Shown in pieces: positions 1-8,571 of a stretch of 64,000 nucleotides of DNA. Positions within the stretch are counted from its first letter, which is position 1. Each line of letters starts with the position of its first letter. The stretch comes from Arthrobacter sp. efr-133-TYG-118 (GTDB lineage Bacteria; Actinomycetota; Actinomycetes; Actinomycetales; Micrococcaceae): positions 1 through 64,000 of the forward strand of contig NZ_JARVRH010000014.1 in the NCBI RefSeq assembly GCF_030209755.1. Direction: 5' to 3'. The translations under genes and the position numbers were made by a program. The notes beneath the pieces were generated by a model that saw only the letters and a program-made list of their open reading frames with translations, searched no databases and was not told the origin of the DNA.

Positions 1-350
1 GCGCTCACTTATGTGGTGTTTCCGGCGGACGCCCGCTCACTTGATGTGAGCGAGCATCACGCCAGAAGGCCTTATATGTGAGCGGGCGTCCTGGGGTGAT
101 GTGCCGGGGACAGTCAATTAGGGCCCGACGGCGGCAGTCCCGTTGCACTGTTTTCCCACCTTTGGGGGTGCCTCCCAGACGCGCGCTCACTTATGTGGTG
201 TTTCCGGCGGACGCCCGCTCACTTGATGTGAGCGAGCGTCCCGTCAAAGGGCCTTATATGTGAGCGAGCGTCCTGGGGTGATGTGCCGCGGACAGTCAGT
301 TAGGGCCCGACGGCGGCGGTCCCGTTGCGCTGCTTTCCCACCTTTGGTCG
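1..350. repeat. Tandem copies of an intergenic repeat, left array
   Basis: Two imperfect copies of a unit of about 182 bp begin at 1 and 183. Each has a small hairpin (arms CGCTCAC and GTGAGCG at 34-40 and 46-52, loop TTGAT), a TATATGTGAGCG box and a downstream GACGGCGGCAGTCCCGTTGC box. Diverged copies in the same orientation lie at 12005-12377. No convincing coding frame runs through it. The window starts inside or at the edge of the array, so its full length is unknown. The stretch from 351 to the first pilin start at 533 shows no gene. Confidence 0.85.
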
Positions 351-532
351 CGCTCGGCAGGGAAGCCCAAGATCGCAGGGTTTCCCTAGGTTTAACCCAA
401 GAAATGCGCAGGATCGCGAGTCTTGCCACAGGTTGTCCCAAGGACTGCTCCATGGCGTATTTGGCCTTGCTAAGTTGCTTGTGAGCTGGTGCTGGACCAG
501 CCCACATTCCCCAACTCGCTCAGGAGTTTCAC

Positions 533-778
533 ATGTTTTCTCTGGTCTCAAACACCGCGTCCCGCATCCGTCGCGACGAAACCGGCGCCACCGCCGTCGA
601 ATACGGCATCATGGTCGCCCTCATTGCTGTTGTCATCATCGTCGCTGTCACGCTGCTGGGTGGAACCCTGAAGGAGACCTTCAACAGCACCGCTTGCAGC
701 GTCAAGGGCGGCGTCTGGACCGGTACGGTCGCCGCGTCCGGCTCGACGGCGGCAGTCCCCGGCAGCTGCTCGAAGTAA
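533..778 (+). CDS. Flp/Tad pilin, first copy
   Basis: This 81-residue protein is a Flp-type pilin, the major subunit of a Tad pilus. Residues 1-20 are basic and polar and end in the GATAVEYG motif, where prepilin peptidase would cleave near the Gly before the conserved Glu-Tyr pair. A hydrophobic helix follows (about residues 23-42). The C-terminal 40 residues contain two cysteines (TACS and GSCS) that could form a disulfide. The ATG has a good ribosome site (AGGAG, about 7 bp upstream). A near-identical second pilin lies 80 bp downstream. No prepilin peptidase gene is present in the window. Confidence 0.9.
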   Translation: MFSLVSNTASRIRRDETGATAVEYGIMVALIAVVIIVAVTLLGGTLKETFNSTACSVKGGVWTGTVAASGSTAAVPGSCSK

Positions 779-858
779 TTCCAACTGAGCTGTACCGGAT
801 CAACTAACATCCGATGCTCTCACAGGATCATCCGCTCTTACCTCAGCAAGGAGCTTCA

Positions 859-1104
859 ATGCTTTCCAATGTCCTAAAGTCAGCAATCCGCGCGCAGCGT
901 GACGAGACGGGTGCCACCGCGGTCGAGTACGGCATCATGGTTGCCCTCATCGCTGTTGTCATCATCGTCGCCGTGTCACTGCTCGGCGGCAACCTCGTCG
1001 AGACTTTCAATAGCACGGCCTGCAGCGTCAAGGGCGGCGTTTGGACCGGTACGGTCGCAGCGTCCGGCTCGACGGCGGCAGTCCCAGGCAGTTGCTCAAA
1101 GTAG
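859..1104 (+). CDS. Flp/Tad pilin, second copy
   Basis: This is a second 81-residue Flp pilin. It differs from the first mainly in the leader (residues 1-14) and at a few positions around residues 40-50, while the last 30 or so residues, including both cysteines, are the same. The start at 859 was chosen because AAGGAG lies just upstream and it gives the same length as the first copy; an upstream in-frame ATG at 814 would add 15 residues unlike any pilin leader. The pair is a tandem duplication. A strong hairpin follows the stop, suggesting that pilin transcripts largely end before the assembly genes. Confidence 0.9.
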   Translation: MLSNVLKSAIRAQRDETGATAVEYGIMVALIAVVIIVAVSLLGGNLVETFNSTACSVKGGVWTGTVAASGSTAAVPGSCSK

Positions 1105-1123
1105 CCGTCACCACAGGAGCCAG

Positions 1124-1157
1124 TTCGGTGGGTGGGGCTCAAATCCCACCCACCGAA
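1124..1157 (+). terminator. Hairpin between pilins and assembly genes
   Basis: A perfect 13-bp inverted repeat (TTCGGTGGGTGGG at 1124-1136, CCCACCCACCGAA at 1145-1157) encloses an 8-base loop and is followed by a pyrimidine-rich TTCCCTTCCTTCT run. It lies between the second pilin and the TadE-like gene. By its position it is likely a partial terminator or 3' stabiliser that allows far more pilin mRNA than assembly-gene mRNA. Confidence 0.75.
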
Positions 1158-1228
1158 TTCCCTTCCTTCTAAGAGCTCCCTTCTTGTTTCAAGCGCACGC
1201 GACTCCACAGGACGAAAGGCAGACTCCC

Positions 1229-1603
1229 ATGGCCAGGGCATCAGAGCGCGGTGCCGTGGCGGTCGAATTCGCGTTGCTGGCGCCGGTCTTGATCATGCTG
1301 CTCCTGGGCATCATGGAATTCGGCAGGGCCTACAACGCGCAGATATCGCTCTCAAATGCAGCCCGTGAGGCCGTCCGGGTTATGGCGATTTCGAATGATC
1401 AAACAGCCGCAAAGACAGCGGCCAAGAACGCCGGCGTCTCACTGAATCCAAAACTACAGGACGTGAATTTCGTCTTCACTCCCACCAGTTGTACGTCGGG
1501 CGCCCAAATGTCCGTGACCATCAACTACACACTCAGCACCCTCACGGGAATCGCGGGCCCTTTTCCCATGCAAGGAGTAGGAGTCATGGTATGCAGCGGC
1601 TGA
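1229..1603 (+). CDS. TadE-like pseudopilin
   Basis: This 124-residue protein has the TadE-like arrangement: a short polar start with ERGAVAVEFALLAP, where the Glu-Phe pair resembles a prepilin cleavage site, then one N-terminal membrane helix (about residues 13-32) and an EFGRAYNAQ segment followed by a small extracellular domain with two cysteines. Such minor pilins help assemble the Flp fibre. The start at 1229 follows AAAGG; the reading frame is open further upstream but only through the hairpin region. The 3' end overlaps the next gene by 13 bp, which indicates coupled translation. Confidence 0.85.
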   Translation: MARASERGAVAVEFALLAPVLIMLLLGIMEFGRAYNAQISLSNAAREAVRVMAISNDQTAAKTAAKNAGVSLNPKLQDVNFVFTPTSCTSGAQMSVTINYTLSTLTGIAGPFPMQGVGVMVCSG

Positions 1604-2619
1604 GGGGCGAGAACGACGGCGAGCGCGGAGCGGTAGCGGTGCTCGTCGCTCTCTTGTTGGTCGTGTTGCTCGGTTTTGCAGCCATGGCAGTGGATGTAGG
1701 AATGCTGTACTCGGAACGGGCGCAGGTCCAGAACGGGTCCGACGCCGCGGCCCTAGCGGTGGCACAAAAGTGCGCCGCCAACACGAGCGATCCGAACTGC
1801 TCATCGACGTCTCCAATCGCAACCAGCATCGCAAACAAGAACGCCATCGACGGCCTGAACAACATCAAGTCTGTCAGTCTGGACCTGACAAACCGGAAGG
1901 TAACGGTGACCGCCGGGGCCCAGCAGGCGGGCGGCGTGCCGAACGCCGTCTCGCTCTTCTTCGCGCGCGTCCTTGGATCCAACACTGCCGACGTCATAAC
2001 CACCTCGACCGTCCAGTGGGGGAGCGCCGTCGCCGGCAGGACTGCGTTTCCCCTCGCGTATTCCATCTGCCAGGTGCAGGGATACATCGGCGGAGCGCTC
2101 CAGCTTCTTCAGGATCACGGCTCCGGTGCCAATCCCAGCTGCAACTACGGCCCTTCAGGCGCCACGGTCGCCGGCGGATACGGCTGGATAGTCCAAGACA
2201 CCGGTGTGTGCGGGGGCACGATTAACCTCGCGGTCAGCGAAGGTGGGAGCGCCCCGGGTAACAGTGCACCGGGTAACTGCGCAGCCACCCTTCAAAAGTG
2301 GGCCGACACCATCAACGCTGGCCGCGACGTCGTCGTCCTCCTTCCGGTCTTCGACGCCGTCACAGGTACGGGAAGCGGCGCCGTCTACCATCTGGTGTCC
2401 TTCGCCGCATTCAAAGTGACGGGGTGGACGTTCAGCGGCAACAACAGTCTTCCGGACAGTTTCCACAACACAAGTCCCTATGTCCCTTCAGCAGTTTCCT
2501 GCAACGGCAACTGCCGCGGAATCATCGGGAGTTTCGTCAAGTACGTCTCGCTGGCGGACGGCTACACGCTGGGGCCCGTAGACGCCTATGGGGCCACCAT
2601 TGTCCGCCTCACGAACTAG
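1591..2619 (+). CDS. TadG-like pilus assembly protein
   Basis: This 342-residue protein begins with a polar leader ending in ERGAVAVLVAL, then a single membrane helix (about residues 14-38) and the AMAVDVGMLYSERAQVQNGSDAAALA segment seen in TadG/TadE-family proteins. The rest is an extracellular domain with at least eight cysteines. Family members are needed for Flp pilus biogenesis; the exact role of the exported domain is not known. The ATG at 1591 follows GGAGTAGGAG and lies inside the end of the TadE-like gene. The next gene, cpaB-like, starts 33 bp downstream with its own CAGGAG site. Confidence 0.8.
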   Translation: MQRLRGENDGERGAVAVLVALLLVVLLGFAAMAVDVGMLYSERAQVQNGSDAAALAVAQKCAANTSDPNCSSTSPIATSIANKNAIDGLNNIKSVSLDLTNRKVTVTAGAQQAGGVPNAVSLFFARVLGSNTADVITTSTVQWGSAVAGRTAFPLAYSICQVQGYIGGALQLLQDHGSGANPSCNYGPSGATVAGGYGWIVQDTGVCGGTINLAVSEGGSAPGNSAPGNCAATLQKWADTINAGRDVVVLLPVFDAVTGTGSGAVYHLVSFAAFKVTGWTFSGNNSLPDSFHNTSPYVPSAVSCNGNCRGIIGSFVKYVSLADGYTLGPVDAYGATIVRLTN

Positions 2620-2652
2620 TTTTCATCCATTCTTTGAGCACAGGAGTAGTAA

Positions 2653-3423
2653 GTGAAGTCACGCTTGTTGGCCGGATCGGCAGCGGCACTGCTGGCCGTC
2701 GTCGGGGTGATTCTCGTATTCTCCTATGCGCAAGGAGCGGATCAGCGGGCAGTCCAGAACCTGGCGCCTGTTGACGTGTTGGTGGTCAAGACGGCCATCC
2801 CGGCGGGAACGTCTGTGGACGCCATGAAAGATTCCGTCGTTACCCAGCAACTGCCCGGATCGGCCGTCCCCAAAACTGCGCTACACACGCTCGGGGACTC
2901 AGCAGGCAAGGTCGCCGCCGTCGACCTCGTCCCGGGCGAGACGCTGGTGTCGGAAAGACTGGTCGCCCCGGATGCGCTCAAGACTCCTGGGGACGTCAAG
3001 GTGCCTGCAGGGCTTCAGGAGGTCTCCTTTCAGCTGGAGCCCCAGCGGGTGGTCGGGGGACTGCTGGTTCCAGGTGACCACATTGGAATATTCATCTCCA
3101 TGCCGACCGGTGGAATCGAGGCGAAGCCGGACAAGCAAACTACCGAATTGGCGATTCACAAGGTTCTTGTGACCATGGTCCAACGCGCCCCCCAAGCAGC
3201 AGCGAGTGCTCAAGCGACGCCGAATCCCAGTTCCGGTTCAGCAGGATCCAAGGACAGCGCACTTCCCACCGGATCCCTCCTGCTGACCGTTGCCGTGAGC
3301 GATGTGGACGCATCCAAGATTGTCTTCGCCGCCGAGTTCGAAAAGATCTGGCTCAGCAAAGAGCCGTTGGATGCCAAGGACAGCGGCCCCACCATCATGC
3401 AGCAGAGCGGGGTATACAAATGA
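2653..3423 (+). CDS. cpaB: CpaB/RcpC-like Flp pilus assembly protein
   Basis: This 256-residue protein has an N-terminal signal or anchor helix (residues 4-25), a SAF-type domain (about residues 40-105, with the phrase AIPAGTSV and a DLVPGETL turn) and a RcpC-like C-terminal region. CpaB/RcpC proteins act outside the membrane in Flp pilus assembly. The GTG start is set by CAGGAG nine bases upstream. The gene is followed by a TadZ-like gene with an ATGA overlap. A Ser/Ala/Pro-rich stretch around residues 180-205 looks like a flexible linker. Confidence 0.85.
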   Translation: MKSRLLAGSAAALLAVVGVILVFSYAQGADQRAVQNLAPVDVLVVKTAIPAGTSVDAMKDSVVTQQLPGSAVPKTALHTLGDSAGKVAAVDLVPGETLVSERLVAPDALKTPGDVKVPAGLQEVSFQLEPQRVVGGLLVPGDHIGIFISMPTGGIEAKPDKQTTELAIHKVLVTMVQRAPQAAASAQATPNPSSGSAGSKDSALPTGSLLLTVAVSDVDASKIVFAAEFEKIWLSKEPLDAKDSGPTIMQQSGVYK

Positions 3424-4613
3424 GCCGCTTTGTCCTGATCACCCCCAATACCGATTTTGACCAACGGTTGCGCCAAGCAGTCGCAGGCGGCCTGCCCGGA
3501 AGCGTGCAGACCTTCTTCACGAGCGTTTTGCCAGCTGATCCAGCCGAATTGTTCGGCGCGCTCAATCAGGAACAACTCGAAGTCCTGATTCTGGGACCCG
3601 ACGTGCCCGTGGAGGACGCTCTTCGCCTGGCGACGGTTTTCGATGTGCAATTGCCGGAACTGAGCGTGATCCTTGTCAGCGAACTGGATCCCGCATTCGT
3701 CCTCCAGGCCATGCGATCCGGCATTCGCGACATCATGAGCCCGGCTGCGGACGTGGCCCAGATTCGGGTCATGCTTGAGCGCGCGTGCCAGTCTTTCGCC
3801 AGCCGTCAGCGCACCATGGAACCCAAGCAGGCGGGCTCCCCGAAAGGCTTGGTGATCGGTGTCTTTTCGCCCAAGGGCGGCGTGGGCAAAACGACTATCG
3901 CCACGAACATCGCCGTAGGGCTGGGCAAGATCGCGCCAATGAGCGTGGTGATCGTGGATCTGGACTTGCAATTCGGCGACGTCGCCTCAGGGCTCTACCT
4001 CAATCCGGAGCACACTGTCACCGACGCCGTTACTCCTTCGGCCAGCCAGGATTCCCTGGTACTCAAGGCCTTTCTCACCGTCCACCCGGCAAGCATCTAT
4101 GCCTTGTGCGCGCCGAAGGACCCCATCGAAGCAGACGAGATCTCGCCGCAACAGGTGGGTCGGCTCCTCGAACAGCTGGCCCTAGAGTTCCAGTACGTGG
4201 TGGTGGACACCGCGCCCGGGCTACCCGAGATCGGGCTCGCTGCCCTCGAACAATGCTCGGACGCCGTCTGGGTGACTGGCATGGACGTTCCAAGCGTCCG
4301 AGGCCTCCGTTCCGGCCTGGACATCCTCCGTCGGCTGAACCTGTTACCTGAAACCCGGCACGTGGTGCTCAACATGGCTGATTCCAAGTCCGGTCTCTCG
4401 GTGCAGGACGTCGAATCGACCGTCGGTGCTCCGGTTGACGTGAGTATCCCTCGATCGAAGGCCGTAGCGTTTTCCACCAACCGCGGCATTCCCGTGCTCC
4501 AGGACGCCGTGAAGGATCCGGCCGTCAAAGGACTCAAGCAACTCGTAGAGCGCTTCAATCCCACGTGGCGTGCCAGGGCGCAGCGCAAACTGCACAGAAG
4601 GGTAGTGGTCTAA
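3420..4613 (+). CDS. cpaE: CpaE/TadZ-like ATPase
   Basis: This 397-residue protein joins an atypical receiver-like N-terminal half (about residues 1-125) to a MinD/ParA-type ATPase. The deviant Walker A motif KGGVGKTT is at residues 152-159, followed by a VIVDLDLQFGD segment and DTAPG. TadZ/CpaE proteins place the pilus machine at the cell membrane or pole. The start codon overlaps the cpaB stop (ATGA) and the stop overlaps the next ATG (TAATG), so the three genes appear translationally coupled. The N-terminal half lacks a clear phosphorylation aspartate in the usual context, as is common for this family. Confidence 0.9.
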   Translation: MSRFVLITPNTDFDQRLRQAVAGGLPGSVQTFFTSVLPADPAELFGALNQEQLEVLILGPDVPVEDALRLATVFDVQLPELSVILVSELDPAFVLQAMRSGIRDIMSPAADVAQIRVMLERACQSFASRQRTMEPKQAGSPKGLVIGVFSPKGGVGKTTIATNIAVGLGKIAPMSVVIVDLDLQFGDVASGLYLNPEHTVTDAVTPSASQDSLVLKAFLTVHPASIYALCAPKDPIEADEISPQQVGRLLEQLALEFQYVVVDTAPGLPEIGLAALEQCSDAVWVTGMDVPSVRGLRSGLDILRRLNLLPETRHVVLNMADSKSGLSVQDVESTVGAPVDVSIPRSKAVAFSTNRGIPVLQDAVKDPAVKGLKQLVERFNPTWRARAQRKLHRRVVV

Positions 4614-6145
4614 TGAAGCTGTCTGAACGCCTGCGTGCTGCCGAGGACAAGGTCGAAGCGTCCTCCGGACCAGGGGAAAACCTTGGCCTTGGCGGATTCG
4701 CCGCAGCACAAGGCGGTCCTAAACCGACATTCGCTGAGTCCACTCAGCAAGCCAGGCCAAATCCGGCCGGGAAGCCTAGCGGTGCTGCAAAACCCCACAC
4801 TTCAGTCAAGCTGTCCGACCTACCTGACTCGCCGAAGCTCAGGGCCCAGCAACCGGTGGACGCCTTCGCTGCCCTCAAGCAGCGCGCCGCAACTGCGCTT
4901 TTCGAGCGACTGGGGGCAAGGTTCAACGACTCGAGCGTCAGCGAACAGGAGTTGCGGTCAACTGCTCGGGAAGAACTCATCCGGATCATCGACGCCGAGC
5001 AGGTCCCGCTGTCCGCGGACGAGCGCAGCAGGCTCGTGGCGGACGTGGCAGATGATGTCCTTGGGTATGGGCCGCTCCAACGATTGCTGGACGACCCAGA
5101 GGTCACCGAAATCATGGTCAACAGGATGGACCAGATCTACGTCGAACGAAAAGGCAAGTTGACCCTGACAGATTCCGGATTCAGCTCCGAGGACCATCTC
5201 CGCAGGGTCATTGAACGGATCGTTTCGAAGGTGGGGCGCAGAATCGACGAGTCATCCCCGCTTGTTGACGCGCGCCTTGAGGACGGGTCCCGTGTGAACG
5301 CCGTGATCCCTCCGCTTGCGGTGGGCGGTTCGTCGCTGACCATCCGAAAATTCAGCAAAATACCGTTGACCGTCAGGAATCTGATCGATTTCGGCACGCT
5401 CACACCCGAGATGGCCGAACTCCTCAATGCTTGCGTCAAAGCGAAACTGAACATCATTGTTTCCGGAGGTACCGGAACCGGCAAGACCACGTTGTTGAAT
5501 GTACTTTCTTCCTTCATTCCGGAAGACAACCGCATCGTCACGATTGAAGACGCCGTAGAACTTCAGATCCAACAGCAACATGTGGTCAGGCTTGAGAGCA
5601 GGCCGCCGAACACCGAGGGCAAGGGTGAAGTGACGATCAGAGAGTTACTCCGGAACTCCCTTCGTATGCGCCCGGACAGGATCGTCGTCGGCGAGGTCCG
5701 CGGCGGAGAGTCCCTCGACATGCTGCAGGCGATGAACACCGGTCACGACGGTTCCCTCTCTACGGTGCACTCAAATTCCCCTCGCGACGCAGTGGCGCGC
5801 CTCGAAACCCTGGTGCTCATGGCAGGCATGGACCTGCCACTGCGTGCAATCCGCGAGCAAATAGCGTCCGCCGTGAATCTCATCATCCAAATCTCCCGGT
5901 TGCGGGACGGAACGCGCCGAATCACGCATGTGACCGAGGTCCAAGGCATGGAAGGCGACATCGTTACCCTCCAGGACGCTTTTGTTTTCGACTACTCGGC
6001 GGGTGTCGACGCCCACGGGATGTTTCTTGGAAGGCCCGTCCCAACGGGTATCCGGCCGCGGTTCATCGACCGCTTCGATGACCTGGGCATCCGTGTTTCT
6101 CCCGGGGTATTTGCCGCTCCTTTGGCAACAGCAGAAAGGACATGA
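4613..6145 (+). CDS. cpaF: CpaF/TadA secretion ATPase
   Basis: This 510-residue protein is the hexameric ATPase that powers Flp pilus extension. An N-terminal Gly/Pro-rich tail (residues 15-75) precedes the conserved N-domain and a RecA-like core with Walker [10 protein letters not shown] at residues 285-293, an Asp box (TIEDAVELQ), Walker B ([11 protein letters not shown]) and a His box ([15 protein letters not shown]). The start at 4613 overlaps the cpaE stop by one base; earlier in-frame ATGs lie within cpaE. It is followed after 7 bp by tadB. Confidence 0.95.
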   Translation: MKLSERLRAAEDKVEASSGPGENLGLGGFAAAQGGPKPTFAESTQQARPNPAGKPSGAAKPHTSVKLSDLPDSPKLRAQQPVDAFAALKQRAATALFERLGARFNDSSVSEQELRSTAREELIRIIDAEQVPLSADERSRLVADVADDVLGYGPLQRLLDDPEVTEIMVNRMDQIYVERKGKLTLTDSGFSSEDHLRRVIERIVSKVGRRIDESSPLVDARLEDGSRVNAVIPPLAVGGSSLTIRKFSKIPLTVRNLIDFGTLTPEMAELLNACVKAKLNIIVSGGTGTGKTTLLNVLSSFIPEDNRIVTIEDAVELQIQQQHVVRLESRPPNTEGKGEVTIRELLRNSLRMRPDRIVVGEVRGGESLDMLQAMNTGHDGSLSTVHSNSPRDAVARLETLVLMAGMDLPLRAIREQIASAVNLIIQISRLRDGTRRITHVTEVQGMEGDIVTLQDAFVFDYSAGVDAHGMFLGRPVPTGIRPRFIDRFDDLGIRVSPGVFAAPLATAERT

Positions 6146-6152
6146 ACGAAAC

Positions 6153-7085
6153 ATGATGCTCATGACTGGAATGGCATTAATGCTCGCAGCCATCCTGTTT
6201 TTCGGGGTGGCTGTGATCTTGCCGAAAACCCCGGAAGTTCCGCTGGATCGGAGACGGCCCTACCAAGTAGGCTCAGGTTCCCAACTGACGCGCTTTGCTG
6301 GTTCTACCGCCGAGGTAGTCCACGGGGTCCTCAGTAGGCGCAACGTTCGGCTCTTCAACCGCGAAGAACTGGAGAATGCCGGACTGCGAATGAGCCAAGC
6401 GGAATTCTTCATTCTTGTGATTGCCGGTGCTCTCGTGGGTGCATTGATCGGGCTCATCATCGGCGGCCCGTTCGTGGCCGTCTTATTCTTCGTCCCAGCG
6501 CCTCTTGTTGCACGGCTCGTCCTCAGCTCGTTGGCCAGCAAAAGGCGCGGGAAGTTCGATGCTCAGCTCGGTGACACCCTCCAACTACTGTCCGGTGGCT
6601 TGCGGGCCGGGCACAGCATACTTCGTGCCATCGACGCTGCGGCCACTGAATCGGCCAGCCCAACGGCCGAGGAAATGCGCCGGATCATTACAGAGACGAG
6701 TCTTGGCCGCGATCTCCAGGCCTCGCTCAACGATGCGGCGGATCGAATGCGGAGTGAGGACTTTGTGTGGATAGCGCAAGCCATACAAATCAACCGCGAG
6801 GTGGGTGGAAACCTCGCGGAAGTCCTGGACCAGGTCAACGAGACCATACGCGAACGCAGCGAGATCAAGGGACACATCAAATCGTTGGCAGCGGAGGGAA
6901 AGTTCTCGGGATACATCCTGATGGCTCTTCCCTTCGGTATCGTGACCATGCTCATGGTTGTCAACCCCGGCTACATGGACGTGATGTTTACCCATCCCCT
7001 CGGTTGGGGAATGATAGCGGGTTCAGCCATCCTCATGACCATCGGCGGTCTCTGGATGCGCAAGATCATCGACTTGAAGTTTTGA
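6153..7085 (+). CDS. tadB: TadB-like type II secretion F protein
   Basis: This 310-residue inner-membrane platform protein has an N-terminal helix (residues 4-22), a pair of helices around residues 87-125, a cytoplasmic T2SSF domain (about residues 145-270, with SGGLRAGHSILRAID) and C-terminal helices. TadB with TadC forms the membrane base that couples CpaF to pilin polymerisation. The ATG at 6153 comes 7 bp after the cpaF stop, with AAAGGACATG upstream; a second ATG follows directly. Its neighbour is tadC, 8 bp downstream. Confidence 0.9.
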   Translation: MMLMTGMALMLAAILFFGVAVILPKTPEVPLDRRRPYQVGSGSQLTRFAGSTAEVVHGVLSRRNVRLFNREELENAGLRMSQAEFFILVIAGALVGALIGLIIGGPFVAVLFFVPAPLVARLVLSSLASKRRGKFDAQLGDTLQLLSGGLRAGHSILRAIDAAATESASPTAEEMRRIITETSLGRDLQASLNDAADRMRSEDFVWIAQAIQINREVGGNLAEVLDQVNETIRERSEIKGHIKSLAAEGKFSGYILMALPFGIVTMLMVVNPGYMDVMFTHPLGWGMIAGSAILMTIGGLWMRKIIDLKF

Positions 7086-7093
7086 GGTGACGC

Positions 7094-7978
7094 GTGAATC
7101 CCTCTCTCCTGTTGTCCTTACTGCTGGTGTCCCTGCCAATTGCCTACCTCGCTTGGTCCTTCCTGTCGGTTGACCGCAAAGCCCAGCGCGCCGTCCGGGA
7201 GCTTTTGACGAGGGGTGAAAACACTGCCGAGGCCGGTCCACAAAGTCGTGGCGGCGCACTCGAGTTCATCGGCTACCGCCTGACCCCCGGAAGCTACGTC
7301 CAGAAGTTGGATCGGATGCTCTCGCGGGCCGGCCGTCCGCAGTCGCTCCCTTTGGGACGTGTCCTCGCAGCAAAGCCTTTCCTCGGATTGTGTGGAGCGC
7401 TTTTGGGTCTATTCATCAGTGCCAATAGCTCGAGCGGGATCATCAAGCTCGTGGGGATTTTTGTTGTGTTACTTGGCTACTTCATTCCGGATCTTTTGCT
7501 GTACAGCAAAGGACAGGAGCGTCAAAAAGCCATGCAATTGGAACTCGCAAATACCATGGACCAAATGCTGATATCGGTCGAGGCGGGCCTGGGTTTTGAA
7601 GGAGCAATGGCACGGGCCGGAGAAAATGGGAAGGGGCCGCTGGCTGAGGAGTTGGTGCGGACGCTGCAGGACATGCAGGTGGGACGGAGCCGCCGCGAGT
7701 CATATCTGGCACTGGCCGAGCGCACTAACGTTCCTGAACTCCGGAGCTTCGTGCAGGCTGTGATCCAGGCGGACACCTACGGCATTGCCATCAGCCGGGT
7801 CTTGAGGGTCCAGGCGAAGGTGATGAGGGTGAAGCGCCGCCAACGCGCCGAGGAAAAGGCGATGAAGCTTCCGGTGATGATTCTCTTCCCTCTTCTGTTC
7901 TTCATCTTCCCCGTGCTGTTCATTGCAATCCTGGGTCCGGCCGTCATCAACACCATAACCACCTTCAGCGGAGGCTGA
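7094..7978 (+). CDS. tadC: TadC-like type II secretion F protein
   Basis: This 294-residue protein is the second T2SSF-family platform subunit. It has an N-terminal helix (residues 3-23), two helices around residues 98-138, a cytoplasmic domain with EAGLGFEGAMARAGE and LRSFVQAVIQADTYG, and a C-terminal helix that includes FPLLFFIFPVLFI. The GTG start follows GAGGTGA. It is the last gene of the apparent pilin-to-platform operon; the next reading frame starts 127 bp away behind phased TAAG repeats. Confidence 0.9.
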   Translation: MNPSLLLSLLLVSLPIAYLAWSFLSVDRKAQRAVRELLTRGENTAEAGPQSRGGALEFIGYRLTPGSYVQKLDRMLSRAGRPQSLPLGRVLAAKPFLGLCGALLGLFISANSSSGIIKLVGIFVVLLGYFIPDLLLYSKGQERQKAMQLELANTMDQMLISVEAGLGFEGAMARAGENGKGPLAEELVRTLQDMQVGRSRRESYLALAERTNVPELRSFVQAVIQADTYGIAISRVLRVQAKVMRVKRRQRAEEKAMKLPVMILFPLLFFIFPVLFIAILGPAVINTITTFSGG

Positions 7979-8041
7979 GCCCAATATCGCATTGTCTTAA
8001 TTGGGCGCACGCGATGAAAAGGGGTTAAATCAAGAAAGGCC

Positions 8042-8067
8042 TAAGATTTCCTTAAGATAAGCATAAG
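8042..8067 (+). promoter_or_regulatory. Three TAAG repeats phased at 11 bp
   Basis: TAAG occurs at 8042, 8053 and 8064, exactly 11 bp apart, inside an AT-rich stretch between tadC and the HPt-like gene. Direct repeats at one helical turn are the usual target form for OmpR/PhoB-family response regulators, and such a regulator is encoded 500 bp away. The link to that regulator is inferred. Confidence 0.5.
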
Positions 8068-8104
8068 TTCGGTTTTTCCGGAATTCAGAAAGTAGCATTG
8101 GGCT

Positions 8105-8560
8105 ATGTTCAGTTCAGGTTCCAGCGAGGTCAACGAGGATTCAGATCCGAGCCATCCGGGCTCATCTGATGACTCGAGCACGCGGCCCGCTGTCCCGCTT
8201 GCCGAACATCCCATACTGGACCTCGCAGAATTCCAACTCCTGGAAGATCAAGTGGACAATCCGCTGATCGCGCGCACGTTTGCAGGCGACTTCGCGAAAC
8301 TCTGGGCGAGGCGATACGAAATCCTGGCGACCGCCGTCGAGCGCGGTGACGTGGCGGCGGCACTAAACGCGGTCCTAAGCCTCCGGACCTCGTCCACCAT
8401 GGTTGGCGGCGTTCGCCTCGCGGTACTTGCAGCGCAGCTAGAGGAACGCATTCGAAAAAGTGAATTGCGTGAGGCCCGGCCCCTGCTCAAGGAAGTTGCA
8501 GAATGCGGGCACCTGACGGTCCAGGAACTAAAGGACAGCTACGTCCTCCGGAACGATTGA
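8105..8560 (+). CDS. HPt-like protein without phosphoacceptor histidine
   Basis: This 151-residue cytoplasmic protein has a polar N-terminal tail (residues 1-35) and an all-helical body. Residues 88-101 (ending SLRTSSTMVGG) match the core of histidine phosphotransfer domains, where the pattern is H-x-L-K-G-S-S-x-x-x-G. Leucine 91 stands where the phosphorylated histidine should be and Arg 94 replaces the Lys. The family assignment rests on this motif and on the convergent response regulator and kinase genes. It could act as a pseudo-HPt adaptor that binds a receiver or kinase without transferring phosphate. The ribosome site is weak (AGAAAG). Confidence 0.6.
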   Translation: MFSSGSSEVNEDSDPSHPGSSDDSSTRPAVPLAEHPILDLAEFQLLEDQVDNPLIARTFAGDFAKLWARRYEILATAVERGDVAAALNAVLSLRTSSTMVGGVRLAVLAAQLEERIRKSELREARPLLKEVAECGHLTVQELKDSYVLRND

Positions 8561-8571
8561 CGTTCGCCCGC

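Noticed and set aside
1..350. CRISPR array
   Set aside because: The units are about 182 bp long, near-identical throughout and have no short repeat with unique spacers; no cas genes are in the window.
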